DNA of 64,000 nucleotides from Comamonas sp. JUb58 (GTDB lineage: Bacteria; Pseudomonadota; Gammaproteobacteria; Burkholderiales; Burkholderiaceae_C), in NCBI RefSeq assembly GCF_004364775.1, contig NZ_SOAL01000025.1, forward strand, positions 1 to 64,000. The letters run 5' to 3'. Below, in pieces: positions 33,621 to 43,825 of the stretch. The notes beneath the pieces are model-generated. The model was not told the DNA's origin. It ran no database searches and was given only the letters and a program-made list of their open reading frames with translations. Every line of letters starts with the position of its first letter. Within the stretch, counting starts at the first letter, position 1. The translations under genes and the position numbers were made by a program.

Positions 33621-35711
33621 TTAGACCCGTTGGCGGCGCGCAGACAGGCGCCGGGCGCCCAAGCCTGCCGTCAGCAGACCCAGCAGCAGCACGCTCCAGA
33701 TCTGCAAGCTGGGCACTGGGGTGGGGTTGCCGGGCACTTCGGCCGCCGTGGTGGTGACCGTGGCCGAGGCCGTGCAAGGCAGTGCGCTGCCGCCCAGGCA
33801 TTGGGCGCCAGGCTCCGTGCTGCTGAGGCTGGCCTGGTTGGTCAGGCTGCTGCTGCGCGGGGCAGATGCGGCGACCTGGGCCTGGATCACATAGCTCAGG
33901 CTGGCGCCGGCGGGCAGGTTGGCCAGGGTTTCGCTCAAGGGGCCGCTGCCGGTTGCAGCCGGGCAGGTGGCACCGCTGCCCGCGCAGGTCCAGGCGCCCA
34001 GCACCACGCTGGCGGGGGCGGGGTCCGTCAACAGCGCCTGCGCAATCGGCACGGCACCGGCATTGCGTACGGTGATGGTGTAAACCATGGCGCTGCCGGG
34101 CTGCAATGCGCCGCTGGCACTGACGCTCTTGCTCAATTGCAGGACGGGGTTGGGCCACAGATCCACTGCCACCGACGCGCTGCAGGGCTTGGCCTGGGTT
34201 TGCGCCGTGGCGGGGTTGTAGCACAGCCATTCGGCATTGCTGGCCGCCACCGTGGCGGTGTTGTTGACCTGGTCCATGCGGGTGGTGATGCTGTCCACCG
34301 TGGCGACCACGGTGTAGACCAGGCTGGCACTGGCGCGCATGCTGGCGATGGTCTGGCTCAGTACACCAGCGGCTGCGAGACTGCCGCTGGCTTGGGGGCA
34401 GACGGCCAGGCTGCCGACGGGTGATTGGCAGCTCCAGGTGGCCGAGGCAAAGCCGGCGGGCAGGGGGTCAGACAGGACCACGCCCGTCAGCTCGGCTGCC
34501 CCTTCGTTCTTGACGGTGATGCTGTAAGTGGCGGTTTGCCCGGGGTGGAGTGGGGCGGTGGCGTCTACGGTTTTGACCACGCTGAGCAAGGGGCTGGTGG
34601 CCACCGATGCGGAAGCGCTGCAAGGGGTGGGAAAGCCGTCACGTGCATCGCAGCTGAGGGTGCTGCTGGCAGGCGGCAGGATGGTGGCGGTATTGGTGAT
34701 GACCGTGGCGCCTGTAGGCAGCGGATTGCTGAAGCGCGAGTTGACACGGAACACCAGGGCGCTACCAGCGGGCAGGGTCGGCAAGACGGCATCGAGCGGA
34801 AAGCTGCCGGTGGCTGGAGTGGGGCAGACGGCTGCGCTGCCTGCGGGGCGGCTGCAGCTCCAGCTGCTGGCGGCGGTTTGCAGGCCGTCGGGCAGGGTAT
34901 CTTGCAGGCGGGTGCCGCTGGCATCGCGGTTGCTAGCATTGGTGACGGTGATGTCGTAGTAGGCCAAACCATTGGCGCTGGCCAGGCCGGTGTAGGCGCT
35001 GCCATCGCTGTTGACGGCCTGCTTGGCGACCGACAGCGGTGGCGAGCAGGAAGCGGTGCCGCTGGACTGCACCAGCAGGCCCGAAGGATCACCCTGGTTG
35101 CCGACGACTACATACAGGGTGTTGGCACCGGTTTTAAAACCATTATTGAGCAGTACGGGCACATTACCGCCAGCGCCAAAACCACCCACCCCTGCAATGG
35201 CGCCGTTGTTGGTGTAATCAAATACCGCGTCATTGACGAAAATGCGCTTGACCTGGTTATCTACATACAGGCTCAGGCTGAGATTAAAACTGCTGGGATC
35301 GACGGCCGGGTCCAAATTGAAATCATATTTGTAGACATAATAATCCCGGCCATATTGCACCCCAATCCATTCGGCATTGCCAAAGGGCGATTCCACCCAG
35401 GCGCCATTGCCGGCACCCGGGCGGTCCACCGGCCCCTGGGCGTAAGACAGGCCAGCGGCCGCCGCCGTGGTCGTTATATCGCCCAGGGCCGCGGCAATCG
35501 ACCAATGGGCATCCTGGCTGCCAATCGCCAGCTTGGGGCTGTTGATGCTGTAGCCATTGCTGCCGTCAATACCGGTGTTGAAAATTGCGGGATCGGTATT
35601 GCAGGATACGACGGGCGCTGTTTGGGCCTGCACCACCATGGGTTGTAGAAGTGCCGCCACCGCACATCCCAGGCCCAGATAATGGGCCAGAGATACTCTG
35701 ATGCCTTTCAT
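33621..35711 (-). CDS. Large secreted IPTL-CTERM protein with DUF11-like repeats
   Basis: A 696-residue exported protein. Residues 1-29 form a signal peptide (VAALLQPMVVQAQ). A first domain (about 30-225) has a carbohydrate-binding-like pattern with ITTTAAAAGLSY and DYYVYKYDFNLDP. Three DUF11-like Ig repeats follow, each with a DxxP core: LQDTLPDGLQTAASSWSC, LSDPLPAGFASATWSC and LTDPAPASVVLGAWTC, each followed by a Cys near 14-20 residues later. The C-terminus is PTPVPSLQIW, a hydrophobic helix, then ARRLSARRQRV, the IPTL-CTERM sorting tail. It is probably a cell-surface or matrix protein processed by exosortase H. Repeats suggest adhesion or stalk-like function. Confidence 0.8.
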   Translation of the reverse strand: MKGIRVSLAHYLGLGCAVAALLQPMVVQAQTAPVVSCNTDPAIFNTGIDGSNGYSINSPKLAIGSQDAHWSIAAALGDITTTAAAAGLSYAQGPVDRPGAGNGAWVESPFGNAEWIGVQYGRDYYVYKYDFNLDPAVDPSSFNLSLSLYVDNQVKRIFVNDAVFDYTNNGAIAGVGGFGAGGNVPVLLNNGFKTGANTLYVVVGNQGDPSGLLVQSSGTASCSPPLSVAKQAVNSDGSAYTGLASANGLAYYDITVTNASNRDASGTRLQDTLPDGLQTAASSWSCSRPAGSAAVCPTPATGSFPLDAVLPTLPAGSALVFRVNSRFSNPLPTGATVITNTATILPPASSTLSCDARDGFPTPCSASASVATSPLLSVVKTVDATAPLHPGQTATYSITVKNEGAAELTGVVLSDPLPAGFASATWSCQSPVGSLAVCPQASGSLAAAGVLSQTIASMRASASLVYTVVATVDSITTRMDQVNNTATVAASNAEWLCYNPATAQTQAKPCSASVAVDLWPNPVLQLSKSVSASGALQPGSAMVYTITVRNAGAVPIAQALLTDPAPASVVLGAWTCAGSGATCPAATGSGPLSETLANLPAGASLSYVIQAQVAASAPRSSSLTNQASLSSTEPGAQCLGGSALPCTASATVTTTAAEVPGNPTPVPSLQIWSVLLLGLLTAGLGARRLSARRQRV

Positions 35712-36263
35712 GCTATTCCAATCTTAAATAAGTTTATTTGATTTGAATATGCATATTAATAGGATTGGTGCAGCTTGGGAGGCTGGCAATGTCAAACGTC
35801 TTCAGGCCTGCTGGCGTTTGACAATGTTTATGAAACTGAGAATCAGAGTCGCTCTCAATAGGCGGGGCTGGCTTGTTGCAAATCAAGGGGCGTGCCGCAA
35901 CCAGGTGGGCGGCTTCAAGAAGAGGGGATGGGGCAGACGCAGCGCCTTGCCTGAGGGATGCATGCCCATTGCCTCCGATGCCAGCCAGGGTGACTTGTTC
36001 GATTCGAACACCTACAGCCTGGGCGCAAGATCGGGTTTCGCATCGATGGCAACCAGCGCATCCAGCTGGCGGCCAACCGCGACTGCATTCGCGGCCTGGA
36101 GCTGATCGCTGACCATGGCTCCACTGCATGCCTCCGCTGTAGCTTGCGTGGCCTGCGTGGCCTGCGGCAAGAACGACAGCCGCTTGCCGGCAGCCGGTGC
36201 GACCTTGACGGCGAGCTATACGCACCACTGGTGATCTCGGCGCGGATCAGAGGCGCTGCGACC
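35712..36263. other. Intergenic region upstream of the IPTL-CTERM gene; no supported gene
   Basis: 552 bases. The part next to the gene (35712-35860) is A/T-rich and likely holds its promoter; a TGAGA...TCTCA inverted pair lies at about 35838-35858. The rest is GC-rich with open frames on both strands that are not continuous and match nothing I recognise. One stretch on the minus strand around 36000-36110 reads like coding sequence interrupted by a stop, so a decayed gene is possible but not supported. Confidence 0.5.
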
Positions 36264-36800
36264 TTAGCCGTCGCTGCGGCCTCTGAACCACAGCCAAACC
36301 ACCGCCAGCACGCAGATGCTGACGCCAATCAGGCTGACAAAGCCAGCAATGCGGGTATCGCTGGCCAGCAGGTTCCAGCGGCTGAAGATTTCTGTCCAGT
36401 CATGCTCGCCACCGCCCACCAAGGGCAGTTGCTGGCTGCGGGCATCCTTCATATAGCGTGCAACATTCAGCAGACTGGCCCCCAGCCACAGCCAGGCTGC
36501 GGCAAAGCCCAGGCTCTGGCGCTGGCGCCAAAAGTGCTGCACAAACAACAGCGGAAACAGCAGCTGGAAGAGGGTGCCGCCATACACCGCCAGGCGGTCG
36601 GAGAAGATGCCCACGATGGGATGCCCTGCCTCATGGATGGCCAGGTTGGCATGGTCCAGCAAAAACACCCATTGCTCTGCCGTCCACAGGTGCTGCGCCA
36701 ACACATACAAGGCCGCCAAGCCCACGACGACCGTTGACCCTAAACTGGCGCCTTGCCAGTCCTCAGCGTTGATCTCCTGCCAATGCTCTCTCAGCGACAT
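36264..36800 (-). CDS. Multi-pass membrane protein with HEAGH metalloprotease-like motif
   Basis: A 178-residue protein with about four hydrophobic segments: residues 24-40, 72-92, 98-116 and 150-172. HEAGH at residues 56-60, in LDHANLAIHEAGHPIVGIFSD, is an HExxH zinc-binding pattern just before GGTLFQLLFPLLF, which recalls the site-2 protease (M50) fold where HExxH is inside a membrane helix followed by a GG(x)L turn. M50 enzymes also need a downstream NPDG-type Asp motif, which I do not see, though AxxN (LLNVARYMKDAR) could be involved. Function unknown. It stands alone between two intergenic stretches. Confidence 0.65.
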   Translation of the reverse strand: MSLREHWQEINAEDWQGASLGSTVVVGLAALYVLAQHLWTAEQWVFLLDHANLAIHEAGHPIVGIFSDRLAVYGGTLFQLLFPLLFVQHFWRQRQSLGFAAAWLWLGASLLNVARYMKDARSQQLPLVGGGEHDWTEIFSRWNLLASDTRIAGFVSLIGVSICVLAVVWLWFRGRSDG

Positions 36801-37000
36801 GGCTTGTGCTCCCGGTGTGCTTGACTGCAGAGCAGTGTAGTGGCCGGCGTTGCGCCCGGGCGCAGCGGTTGGTGTGCCAGTACAACAGGCTGAGGGGGAG
36901 GGCGCCCGGGGCAGCCAAGGATCTCACTGCACTGGCATACCCTGGGCGCTGCCAGGTCGGCTCTGGCCCGTGTCAGGGTTGGGAGGGGCCATGCTGCCAA

Positions 37001-37032
37001 TAAAAAAACCAAGTGACAGCAATCACTTGGTT
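37001..37032 (-). terminator. Terminator of the tRNA-Ser gene
   Basis: AAACCAAGTGA (37006-37016), loop CAGCA, TCACTTGGTTT (37022-37032) with a run of A at 37002-37008 (T run on the minus strand). It lies directly downstream of the tRNA. Confidence 0.9.
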
Positions 37033-37039
37033 TGTATTT

Positions 37040-37128
37040 CTGGCGGAAGCTCAGGGATTCGAACCCTGGAACCCTTTCGGGTTGCCGGTTTTCAAGACCG
37101 GTGCAATCGACCACTCTGCCAAACTTCC
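37040..37128 (-). tRNA. tRNA-Ser(UGA)
   Basis: The minus strand gives an 89-base tRNA with encoded CCA (37040-37042). Acceptor stem GGAAGTT pairs with AGCTTCC, followed by the G discriminator. The anticodon loop CTTGAAA carries anticodon TGA (37092-37094), stem CCGGT/ACCGG. A long variable arm (CAACCCGAAAGGGTTC) marks a class II tRNA such as serine. The T loop is GGTTCGAATCC. An efficient terminator follows immediately. Confidence 0.97.
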
Positions 37129-37196
37129 TGGAGGCTGCTGGGCGGAGTGGTCGCCTGGCAGCAGCAGGGATTGTATGCGAATTCCGGCCCGCAGCC

Positions 37197-38855
37197 TCAG
37201 TGGCGGGCGGGTTCGGGATCGTCTTTGAGGCGGCTGTGGGCCAGCGCGCCGGCCGCTTCCAGGATCGGGTAGGCGACCGAGCACAGCAGCGAATTGATGC
37301 GCTTCAAGTCGCTGATCAGGTCGATGTGCAGCGAACTGGTCTCGATGCTGGGCACGGTGTTGTGGGAGAGGCGCTCCAGGTGCGAGGCCGAATAGGCCAG
37401 CTCCAGGTCGCGGAAGCGCGCTTTTTCTTCCAGCAGCTTTTGCGCATCGCGCACATTGCCCGAGAGGAACACGCTCATCGCCAGGCGCAGGTTGTCCAGC
37501 AGGTGGGCATGCAGCTCGTTGATTTCTTCCATCCCCTGCTTGCTGAACTGGCGGCGCTTCTTGATCTTCTTGTTTTCGACGTCGGTGAGCACGCGCTCGA
37601 TGATGTCGCCGATCTGCTCCATGTTGATGGTGAAGTTGATCACTTCGGTCCAGCGCTGGCTCTCGCGTTCGTCCAGTTCGGCGCGCGAGATCTTGGTCAT
37701 GTAGTACTTGATGGCCGAGTACAGCTCATCGACCGTGTCGTCGAGCTTGCGCAGGTCCTGCGACAGCTGCTGGTTGTCGGTCTGCACGACATTGTGCAGG
37801 CCGATCAGCATGGACTCGACCACATCGGCCTGATGCAGCGCCTCACGCGCAGCGCAGGAGATGGCCAGCGAAGGGGTCGACAAGGCCGAGGCATCGAGGT
37901 GGCGCGGGCGTTGCGGGCCCTTGTGCGCTTCTTCCTTGGGCAGGAGCTTGCGCATCCAGTCGCCGATCACGCCGGTGAACCAGATAAAGCCCAGGGTGTT
38001 GAGGATGTTGAAGGCCAGGTGGAACAGCACCGCCGAGCGGCCCGCATCGTTGATGTAGGGCATCGCATGGGTGACCCAGAGACCGACGAAAGGCGAGACG
38101 ATGGCCACGCCCATGATCTTGAAGATCAGGTTGCCGATGGTGACCTGGCGCACTTCGATGCTGGACTTGGCCGTTTGCAGTACGGCGAGCACACCGCTGC
38201 CCAGGTTGGCACCCAGCACCAGGCCCAGGGCCATGTCGCCGGTGATGGCGCCCGACGCGGCCATGGCGGCGATCAGCAGCACGATGGCCAGGCTGGAGTA
38301 GGCGATGATGGCCAGGATGGCGCCCAGCAGCAGCTCCATGAAGAAGTCGCTCTTGACGCTGACCAGCAGGGTGCGCACGGCGTCGGAGGCGAGCAGGGGC
38401 TCGGTGGCCTCCACGATCAGGCGCAGCGCCAGCAGCATCAGGCCCAGGCCGATAAAGACGCGGCCCACGCGGCCGGGTGTGGAATCCTGCTTGGAGATGA
38501 ACAGCACGACGCCCGAGAAAATCAGCAACGGCGAGAGCCAGGAGAGGTCGGTCGAGAACAGCACCGCCATCAAGGCGGTGCCCACGTCGGCGCCGCGCAT
38601 CACCGACAAGGCGGCGGTGAGCGGTATCAGGCCCTGGCCGACGAAGGACGCGGTCATCAGGGAGGTGGCGCTGCTGGACTGGACGAGGGCCGTGACCCCG
38701 ATGCCCGAGAGCATCGCGGTAAAACGGTTGCTCATACTGCGCGCCAGCAGGTTGCGGAGGTTGGCGCCAAAGACGCGCAGCACCCCTGTGCGCACCATAT
38801 GAGAGCCCCAAACCAGCAACGCAATGGCGGCAAGAAGATTGAGCAAGTGTTTCAT
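37197..38855 (-). CDS. Na/Pi-cotransporter family protein with C-terminal PhoU-like domain
   Basis: A 552-residue membrane protein. The transmembrane part (about residues 1-310) has the NptA/NaPi-II hallmarks: QSSSAT at residues 59-64 in an inverted repeat, and GANLGSG in the second half near residue 215, with [19 protein letters not shown] between. The C-terminal 200 residues form a PhoU-like helical domain ([34 protein letters not shown], then [11 protein letters not shown]). It would move phosphate with Na+ (or regulate its flux) across the inner membrane. No pst or pho genes are nearby. The gene lies between tRNA-Ser and the lspA-ileS-ribF operon. Confidence 0.88.
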   Translation of the reverse strand: MKHLLNLLAAIALLVWGSHMVRTGVLRVFGANLRNLLARSMSNRFTAMLSGIGVTALVQSSSATSLMTASFVGQGLIPLTAALSVMRGADVGTALMAVLFSTDLSWLSPLLIFSGVVLFISKQDSTPGRVGRVFIGLGLMLLALRLIVEATEPLLASDAVRTLLVSVKSDFFMELLLGAILAIIAYSSLAIVLLIAAMAASGAITGDMALGLVLGANLGSGVLAVLQTAKSSIEVRQVTIGNLIFKIMGVAIVSPFVGLWVTHAMPYINDAGRSAVLFHLAFNILNTLGFIWFTGVIGDWMRKLLPKEEAHKGPQRPRHLDASALSTPSLAISCAAREALHQADVVESMLIGLHNVVQTDNQQLSQDLRKLDDTVDELYSAIKYYMTKISRAELDERESQRWTEVINFTINMEQIGDIIERVLTDVENKKIKKRRQFSKQGMEEINELHAHLLDNLRLAMSVFLSGNVRDAQKLLEEKARFRDLELAYSASHLERLSHNTVPSIETSSLHIDLISDLKRINSLLCSVAYPILEAAGALAHSRLKDDPEPARH

Positions 38856-38987
38856 AAGGCGAACCGGACACTATACCCCTGATACGCGCGCCGCGCTGTA
38901 GGGCGAATGCCATTGTGTCTCTTTTTATGCAGGCCAGGCGCTGGTTTGCGCCTGGCAGGGCGGGTTTGGGCGAAGGGTGAACAATGG

Positions 38988-39023
38988 ATAAAAAACACCG
39001 CCGTCGTGGTGCGAGGGCGGTGT
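38988..39023 (-). terminator. Terminator of the ribF-ileS-lspA operon
   Basis: ACACCGCC (38995-39002) pairs with GGCGGTGT (39016-39023) across a 13-base loop. AAAAA at 38991-38995 provides the T run on the minus strand. Confidence 0.8.
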
Positions 39024-39058
39024 CTGGGTGTTGCCTATAAAGGCGTTCAACAGCCTGA

Positions 39059-39577
39059 TCAGCTTTTCTCGCCCCGGCGCATGCGCAGCAGCTCGTCCAG
39101 AATCAGCAGGAACGCGCCCAGGCAGATGGCCGAATCGGCCAGGTTGAAGGCCGGAAAGTGGCTGCCCATCCAATGGAAGTCGAGCATGTCGACCACATAG
39201 CCGTGGCGCATGCGGTCCACCACATTGCCGATGGCGCCGCCCATGATGCAGGTAAGCGCCAGGCAGAACAGGGACTTGTGGCTGTGGCGGTAGAGCTGCC
39301 AGACGATGACGGCGGTGACCACCACGCCAATACCGGTGAACAGCCAGCGCTGCCAGCCGCCGGCGCTGGCCAGGAAGGAGAAGGCCGCGCCGGGGTTGTG
39401 CGCCCGGACGATGTTGAAGAAGCCGGTGATGGTGGTGTACTCGCCCAGCTGGTAGTGGGCCAGGATCCATTCCTTGCTCCACTGGTCCAGCCAGAAAATC
39501 ACCGCAGCAATCACCAGCCACAGCACAAACCGGCCTTTGCCGGCGCTGCCCAGCACAGGGGTGGCGGCGGCGTTCAT
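39059..39577 (-). CDS. lspA: Signal peptidase II (lipoprotein signal peptidase)
   Basis: A 172-residue inner-membrane aspartic protease that removes the lipoprotein signal peptide after diacylglyceryl transfer. Four transmembrane helices are visible. The catalytic pair is Asp121 in [16 protein letters not shown] and Asp148 in [11 protein letters not shown]. Motif [15 protein letters not shown] is also present. The start overlaps the ileS stop by one base (TGATG), as in many Proteobacteria with the order ribF-ileS-lspA. The gene is followed by a terminator, so fkpB and ispH, often next in other genera, are not adjacent here. Confidence 0.96.
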   Translation of the reverse strand: MNAAATPVLGSAGKGRFVLWLVIAAVIFWLDQWSKEWILAHYQLGEYTTITGFFNIVRAHNPGAAFSFLASAGGWQRWLFTGIGVVVTAVIVWQLYRHSHKSLFCLALTCIMGGAIGNVVDRMRHGYVVDMLDFHWMGSHFPAFNLADSAICLGAFLLILDELLRMRRGEKS

Positions 39578-42432
39578 CAGGCCATCAGACGGGTTTCACC
39601 CGCGCCATGGAGGTTGCTGTCGCAGCGGCCGCACAGGGTCGGGTGGGCAGGGTTCTGGCCCACATCGTCGCGGTAGTGCCAGCAGCGCTCGCACTTGGCC
39701 TTGTCCGATGGGTTGACGGCCACGCTGAGCGCATCACCGGCGGCCACCGTAGCGGCCGAGGTGATCAGCACAAACTTGAGGTCGTCAGCCAGGGTCTGCA
39801 GCAGCGCCAGGTCTTCCGGCTGGGCGCTGATGGCCACTTCGGCCTGCAGCGATGCACCCACCTTGCCATCGGCACGCAGGGTTTCGATGTCCTTGTTGAC
39901 GACATCGCGGATCTCGCGGATGCGCGCCCACTTGGCCAGCAGGGCCTCGTCGCCAGCGGGCAGGTCGCAGAACTTCTCCAGGAAGATGGTCTCGCTGTTG
40001 CCAACGATCTTCCAGGCCTCTTCGGCGGTGAAGGACAGGAAGGGCGCCATCCAGCGCAGCATGGCCTGTGTGATCTGGTGAAGCGCGGTCTGGGCCGAGC
40101 GGCGTGCCAGGCTGCCTTCGGCGCTGGTGTAGAGGCGGTCCTTGAGGACGTCCAGGTAGAAGCCGCCCAGGTCCTCGGAGCAGAACAGCTGCAGCTTGGC
40201 CACCACGGGGTGGAACTCATAGACCTTGTAGTGCGCCAGCAGCTCGGCCTGGAACTGTGCCGAGCGGGCCAGCGCCCAGCGGTCGATCTCCAGCATGTCT
40301 TCGTAGGCGACCGCATCCTTGGCCACAACAAAGTCGCTGATGTTGGCCATCAGGAAGCGCAGGGTGTTGCGGATGCGGCGGTAGGCATCCACCACGCGGG
40401 CGAGGATCTTGTCGTCGATGCCAAGGTCGCCCGAGTAGTCGGTCGAGGCCACCCACAGGCGGATGATCTCGGCGCCCATCTTGTTGCTCACATCCTGCGG
40501 CGCGACGGTGTTGCCCACGGACTTGGACATCTTCTTGCCCTGGCCGTCCACGGTGAAGCCGTGGGTCAGCAGGCCCTTGTAGGGCGCGCGGCCAAAGATG
40601 GCCGAGGCCAGCAGCAAGGAGCTGTGGAACCAGCCACGGTGCTGGTCATGGCCTTCCAGGTACAGGTCGGCCTCGGGGCCGCTGTCGTGGTGGTGCTCAG
40701 GGTGGGTGCCGCGCAGCACATGCCAGAAGGTCGAGCCCGAATCGAACCAGACTTCCAGGATGTCGGTGCTCTTGGTGTAGAGCTTGGCTTCTTCAGCGCC
40801 CAGGATCTCTTCACCGGTCACCCGGCTCCAGGCCTCGATGCCGCCTTCTGCGACGATCTCGACGGCCTGGTCCAGGATCTCCATCGTGCGGGGGTGCAGT
40901 GCGCCCGTGTCCACATGCAGGAAGAAGGGGATGGGCACGCCCCAGCTGCGCTGGCGCGAGATGCACCAGTCCGGCCGGCCGGCGATCATCGCGCGCAGGC
41001 GCTCCTGGCCGTTTTCCGGGTAGAAGCTGGTGTGCTCGATCGCGTCCAGCGCGATCTGGCGCAGGGTCTGGGCCGGCTTTTGGGCCGGGTCGGTGAACAC
41101 GCCTTCGCCTTCGTCCATGCGGATGAACCACTGGGCGGCGGCGCGGTAGATCACCGGCGTCTTGTGGCGCCAGCAATGCGGGTAGCTGTGGGTGATGGTC
41201 TTGGTGTCCATCAGGCGGCCGGCAACTTTGAGCGCGTCCAGGATGACGGGCACAGCCTTCCAGATGTGCTGGCCACCAAACAGCGGCAGCTCGGGCTCAT
41301 AGACGCCATTGCCCTGCACCGGGTTGAGGATGTCCTTGTAGTCCATGCCATTGCTGACGCAGGAGTTGAAGTCATCCAGACCGTAGGCGGGCGCGGAGTG
41401 CACGATACCGGTACCGTCGTCGGCCGTGGCGTAGTCAGCCAAGTAGACGGGCGAGATACGGTCATAACCCTTGTCCACATGGGCCAGCGGGTGCTTGAAG
41501 GGCATGTGGTCCAGCACCTTGCCGGGGGCCGATGCGATCACCTTGCCTTCGATGCCCCAGCGCTCCATGCACTTGTCCACCAGCGCGCTGGCCAGCACCA
41601 GCAGGCCGCGCTCGGTATCGACCAGGCTGTATTCCAGGTCGGGGTTGACGTTCAGGGCCTGGTTGGCCGGGATGGTCCAGGCGGTGGTCGTCCAGATGAC
41701 GATGAAGGCTTGCTTGTCCAGCTTGGCCAGGCCAAAGGCGGCTGCCAGCTTGGCCGGATCGGCCGCCGGGAACATCACATCCAGGGTCTGACTTTGCTTG
41801 TCGGCGTATTCGATCTCGAACTCGGCCAGCGACGAGGCGCAGTCAAAGCACCAGTAGACGGGCTTCAGCCCGCGGTAGACAAAGCCACGCTCCATGACCT
41901 TCTTGAGTGCGCGCAGCTCGCCCGCCTCGTTGGCATAGTTCATGGTCTTGTAGGGGTGGTCCCAGTCGCCCAGCACGCCCAGGCGCTTGAAATCCGCCAT
42001 CTGCTGGCCGATCTGCTCGGTGGCGAAGGCACGGCTCTTGGCCTGCATCTCGTCGCGGGGCAGGTTGCGGCCATGCAGTTTTTCGATCGCGTTCTCGATC
42101 GGCAGGCCGTGGCAGTCCCAGCCTGGCGCGTACAGCGCGTCATAGCCTTCCAGCTGGCGGCTCTTGACGATCATGTCCTTGAGGATCTTGTTGACGGCGT
42201 GGCCGATGTGGATCTTGCCGTTGGCGTAGGGTGGGCCGTCGTGCAGGATGAACTTGGGCGCACCGCTGCGGGCATCACGTAGGCGCTTGTAGATGCCTTG
42301 GTCCTCCCACTCCTTGACCCAGCCCGGCTCGCGCTTGGGCAGATCGCCGCGCATCGGAAACGGGGTGTCGGGCATGTTCAAGGTGGCGCGGTACGCAGAG
42401 GCCTTTTCTGCGGGGGACGATTTGTCGGACAT
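39577..42432 (-). CDS. ileS: Isoleucyl-tRNA synthetase
   Basis: A 951-residue class I aminoacyl-tRNA synthetase, standard length. HIGH motif at residues 75-78, preceded by [23 protein letters not shown] lies near residue 630 in [12 protein letters not shown]. The editing (CP1) domain holds [13 protein letters not shown]. The C-terminal zinc knuckle [12 protein letters not shown]...CGRCDSNL is present, so it is the canonical bacterial type. The ATG at 42432 is used; a longer frame to 42564 begins in poorly conserved sequence. It is followed by lspA with overlapping codons and preceded by ribF. Confidence 0.97.
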   Translation of the reverse strand: MSDKSSPAEKASAYRATLNMPDTPFPMRGDLPKREPGWVKEWEDQGIYKRLRDARSGAPKFILHDGPPYANGKIHIGHAVNKILKDMIVKSRQLEGYDALYAPGWDCHGLPIENAIEKLHGRNLPRDEMQAKSRAFATEQIGQQMADFKRLGVLGDWDHPYKTMNYANEAGELRALKKVMERGFVYRGLKPVYWCFDCASSLAEFEIEYADKQSQTLDVMFPAADPAKLAAAFGLAKLDKQAFIVIWTTTAWTIPANQALNVNPDLEYSLVDTERGLLVLASALVDKCMERWGIEGKVIASAPGKVLDHMPFKHPLAHVDKGYDRISPVYLADYATADDGTGIVHSAPAYGLDDFNSCVSNGMDYKDILNPVQGNGVYEPELPLFGGQHIWKAVPVILDALKVAGRLMDTKTITHSYPHCWRHKTPVIYRAAAQWFIRMDEGEGVFTDPAQKPAQTLRQIALDAIEHTSFYPENGQERLRAMIAGRPDWCISRQRSWGVPIPFFLHVDTGALHPRTMEILDQAVEIVAEGGIEAWSRVTGEEILGAEEAKLYTKSTDILEVWFDSGSTFWHVLRGTHPEHHHDSGPEADLYLEGHDQHRGWFHSSLLLASAIFGRAPYKGLLTHGFTVDGQGKKMSKSVGNTVAPQDVSNKMGAEIIRLWVASTDYSGDLGIDDKILARVVDAYRRIRNTLRFLMANISDFVVAKDAVAYEDMLEIDRWALARSAQFQAELLAHYKVYEFHPVVAKLQLFCSEDLGGFYLDVLKDRLYTSAEGSLARRSAQTALHQITQAMLRWMAPFLSFTAEEAWKIVGNSETIFLEKFCDLPAGDEALLAKWARIREIRDVVNKDIETLRADGKVGASLQAEVAISAQPEDLALLQTLADDLKFVLITSAATVAAGDALSVAVNPSDKAKCERCWHYRDDVGQNPAHPTLCGRCDSNLHGAGETRLMA

Positions 42433-42582
42433 AAATACCTTCAAAGCAAAACATGGTCCTGATCCGGGCGGGGTGATCATGCCGGTCAGTGGAAAAATGT
42501 ATAGCGCAGAAGTGTTGTCTGACGTGCACCGTGGTGCAGGCGAGTGCTGACTTCTGCGCGGCACGGCGCAGTCAGGTCAGCG

Positions 42583-43623
42583 TCAAATTCGGTCGCGCGT
42601 GGTCTGGCGACGGGTTTCAGCGTGGCTGGCCGTATGGAAGAAGGCACGGGCATCCGCGCAGTCTTTGGCAATCCCTGTGGTCAGGGCTTCCAGACTGTCG
42701 TATTTGAGCTCGTCGTGCAGTTTGTGTAGGAGTTCCACTCGGATGATTTTACCGTATGCCCCGTCACCACCCAGTTCAGCGGGCCATTGCAGGCAGTGGG
42801 TCTCCAGCAGCACGCGGCCGCCGTTGACATCATTCGGGTCCAGCGAGGGGCGCACGCCCAGGTTGGCCACGCCCGGCAAGGGCTCGGTCGACAGGCCGTG
42901 CACCAGCACGACAAAAATGCCGCTGGCCGCCGGTTTCCAGTGGTCAAAGCGCAGGTTCAGGGTGCGAAAGCCGTCACCCGCGCCCATGCGGCTTTCGGCC
43001 AGCTGGCGGCCCAGCTTGCGGCCATGCACCACATGGCCGGATATCGCATAGGGGTAGCCCAGCAACTTGGCTGCCGCCGGCATATCGCCCTGGCTGAGCG
43101 CATGGCGCACTGCCGTGCTGGAGACGCGCAGGCCATCGGACTCGTAGCTGTTCATGCGCGCCACATCAAAGCCCTGCTTGCGGCCGGCCTCGACCAGCAT
43201 CGCGTAGTCGCCCGCGCGCTGGTTACCAAAGCGGAAATCATCGCCCACCAGCAGGTAGCCGGTGCCCAGGCCTTTGAGCAGCACATCGTCGATAAAGGCC
43301 TGCGGGGCTTGCGCGGCCAGGCGTGCGTTGAAGGGCAGCACAATCGTCTGGTCAATGCCGCATTGGGCGAGCTGGTCGAGCTTGTCACGCAGGGTGGAGA
43401 TGCGGGCCGGCGCCAGGTCGGGCTTGTTCAGGATCTGGGCAAAGTAGTCGCGCGGATGAGGCTCAAAAGTGAGCGCGCAGCTGGCCAGGCCCCGGCGCTG
43501 CGCTTCGCTGCGCAGCAGCGCCAGCATGGCCTGGTGGCCCCGGTGCACCCCATCAAAATTGCCGATGGTCAGCGCGCAGTGCCTGGTGACCTCGGGGTGG
43601 TCAAGTCCTCTGAAGATTTTCAT
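42583..43623 (-). CDS. ribF: Bifunctional riboflavin kinase/FAD synthetase
   Basis: A 346-residue enzyme that phosphorylates riboflavin to FMN and adenylylates FMN to FAD. The N-terminal FAD synthetase domain shows ALTIGNFDGVHRGHQAML (residues 18-34, HxGH nucleotidyltransferase motif) and VGDDFRFGNQRAGDY. The C-terminal flavokinase domain has GYPYAISGHVVHGRKLGRQL, then TNLGVRPS-like ANLGVRPSLD and LETHCL. It is the first gene of the ribF-ileS-lspA set. No FMN riboswitch is seen upstream. Confidence 0.95.
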   Translation of the reverse strand: MKIFRGLDHPEVTRHCALTIGNFDGVHRGHQAMLALLRSEAQRRGLASCALTFEPHPRDYFAQILNKPDLAPARISTLRDKLDQLAQCGIDQTIVLPFNARLAAQAPQAFIDDVLLKGLGTGYLLVGDDFRFGNQRAGDYAMLVEAGRKQGFDVARMNSYESDGLRVSSTAVRHALSQGDMPAAAKLLGYPYAISGHVVHGRKLGRQLAESRMGAGDGFRTLNLRFDHWKPAASGIFVVLVHGLSTEPLPGVANLGVRPSLDPNDVNGGRVLLETHCLQWPAELGGDGAYGKIIRVELLHKLHDELKYDSLEALTTGIAKDCADARAFFHTASHAETRRQTTRDRI

Positions 43624-43825
43624 CTTTGCTTTGTTTTTTGTAGCGGCTTGCGCTTTCGAGCCGAGCGCTGGTGTGCAATTTCACAATAAAAGTGTATATT
43701 GACCATTATGACTTGGTGCCCGGGTCTGCGTGCAGCATGTGCGTGGGCAGTGGCATTTTTCGTGGCCAGGCGCCGCGCGGGTCGACGGTATTTCGGTTCA
43801 ATTCCCAATGCGCAGGAGGCCCATT

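Noticed and set aside
37040..37128. tRNA-Ser as an integration site for a mobile element
   Set aside because: No integrase, no flanking direct repeat of the tRNA 3' end and no foreign genes nearby.
39607..42282. An 891-codon plus-strand frame opposite ileS
   Set aside because: Antisense shadow; ileS has both HIGH and KMSKS and full length.
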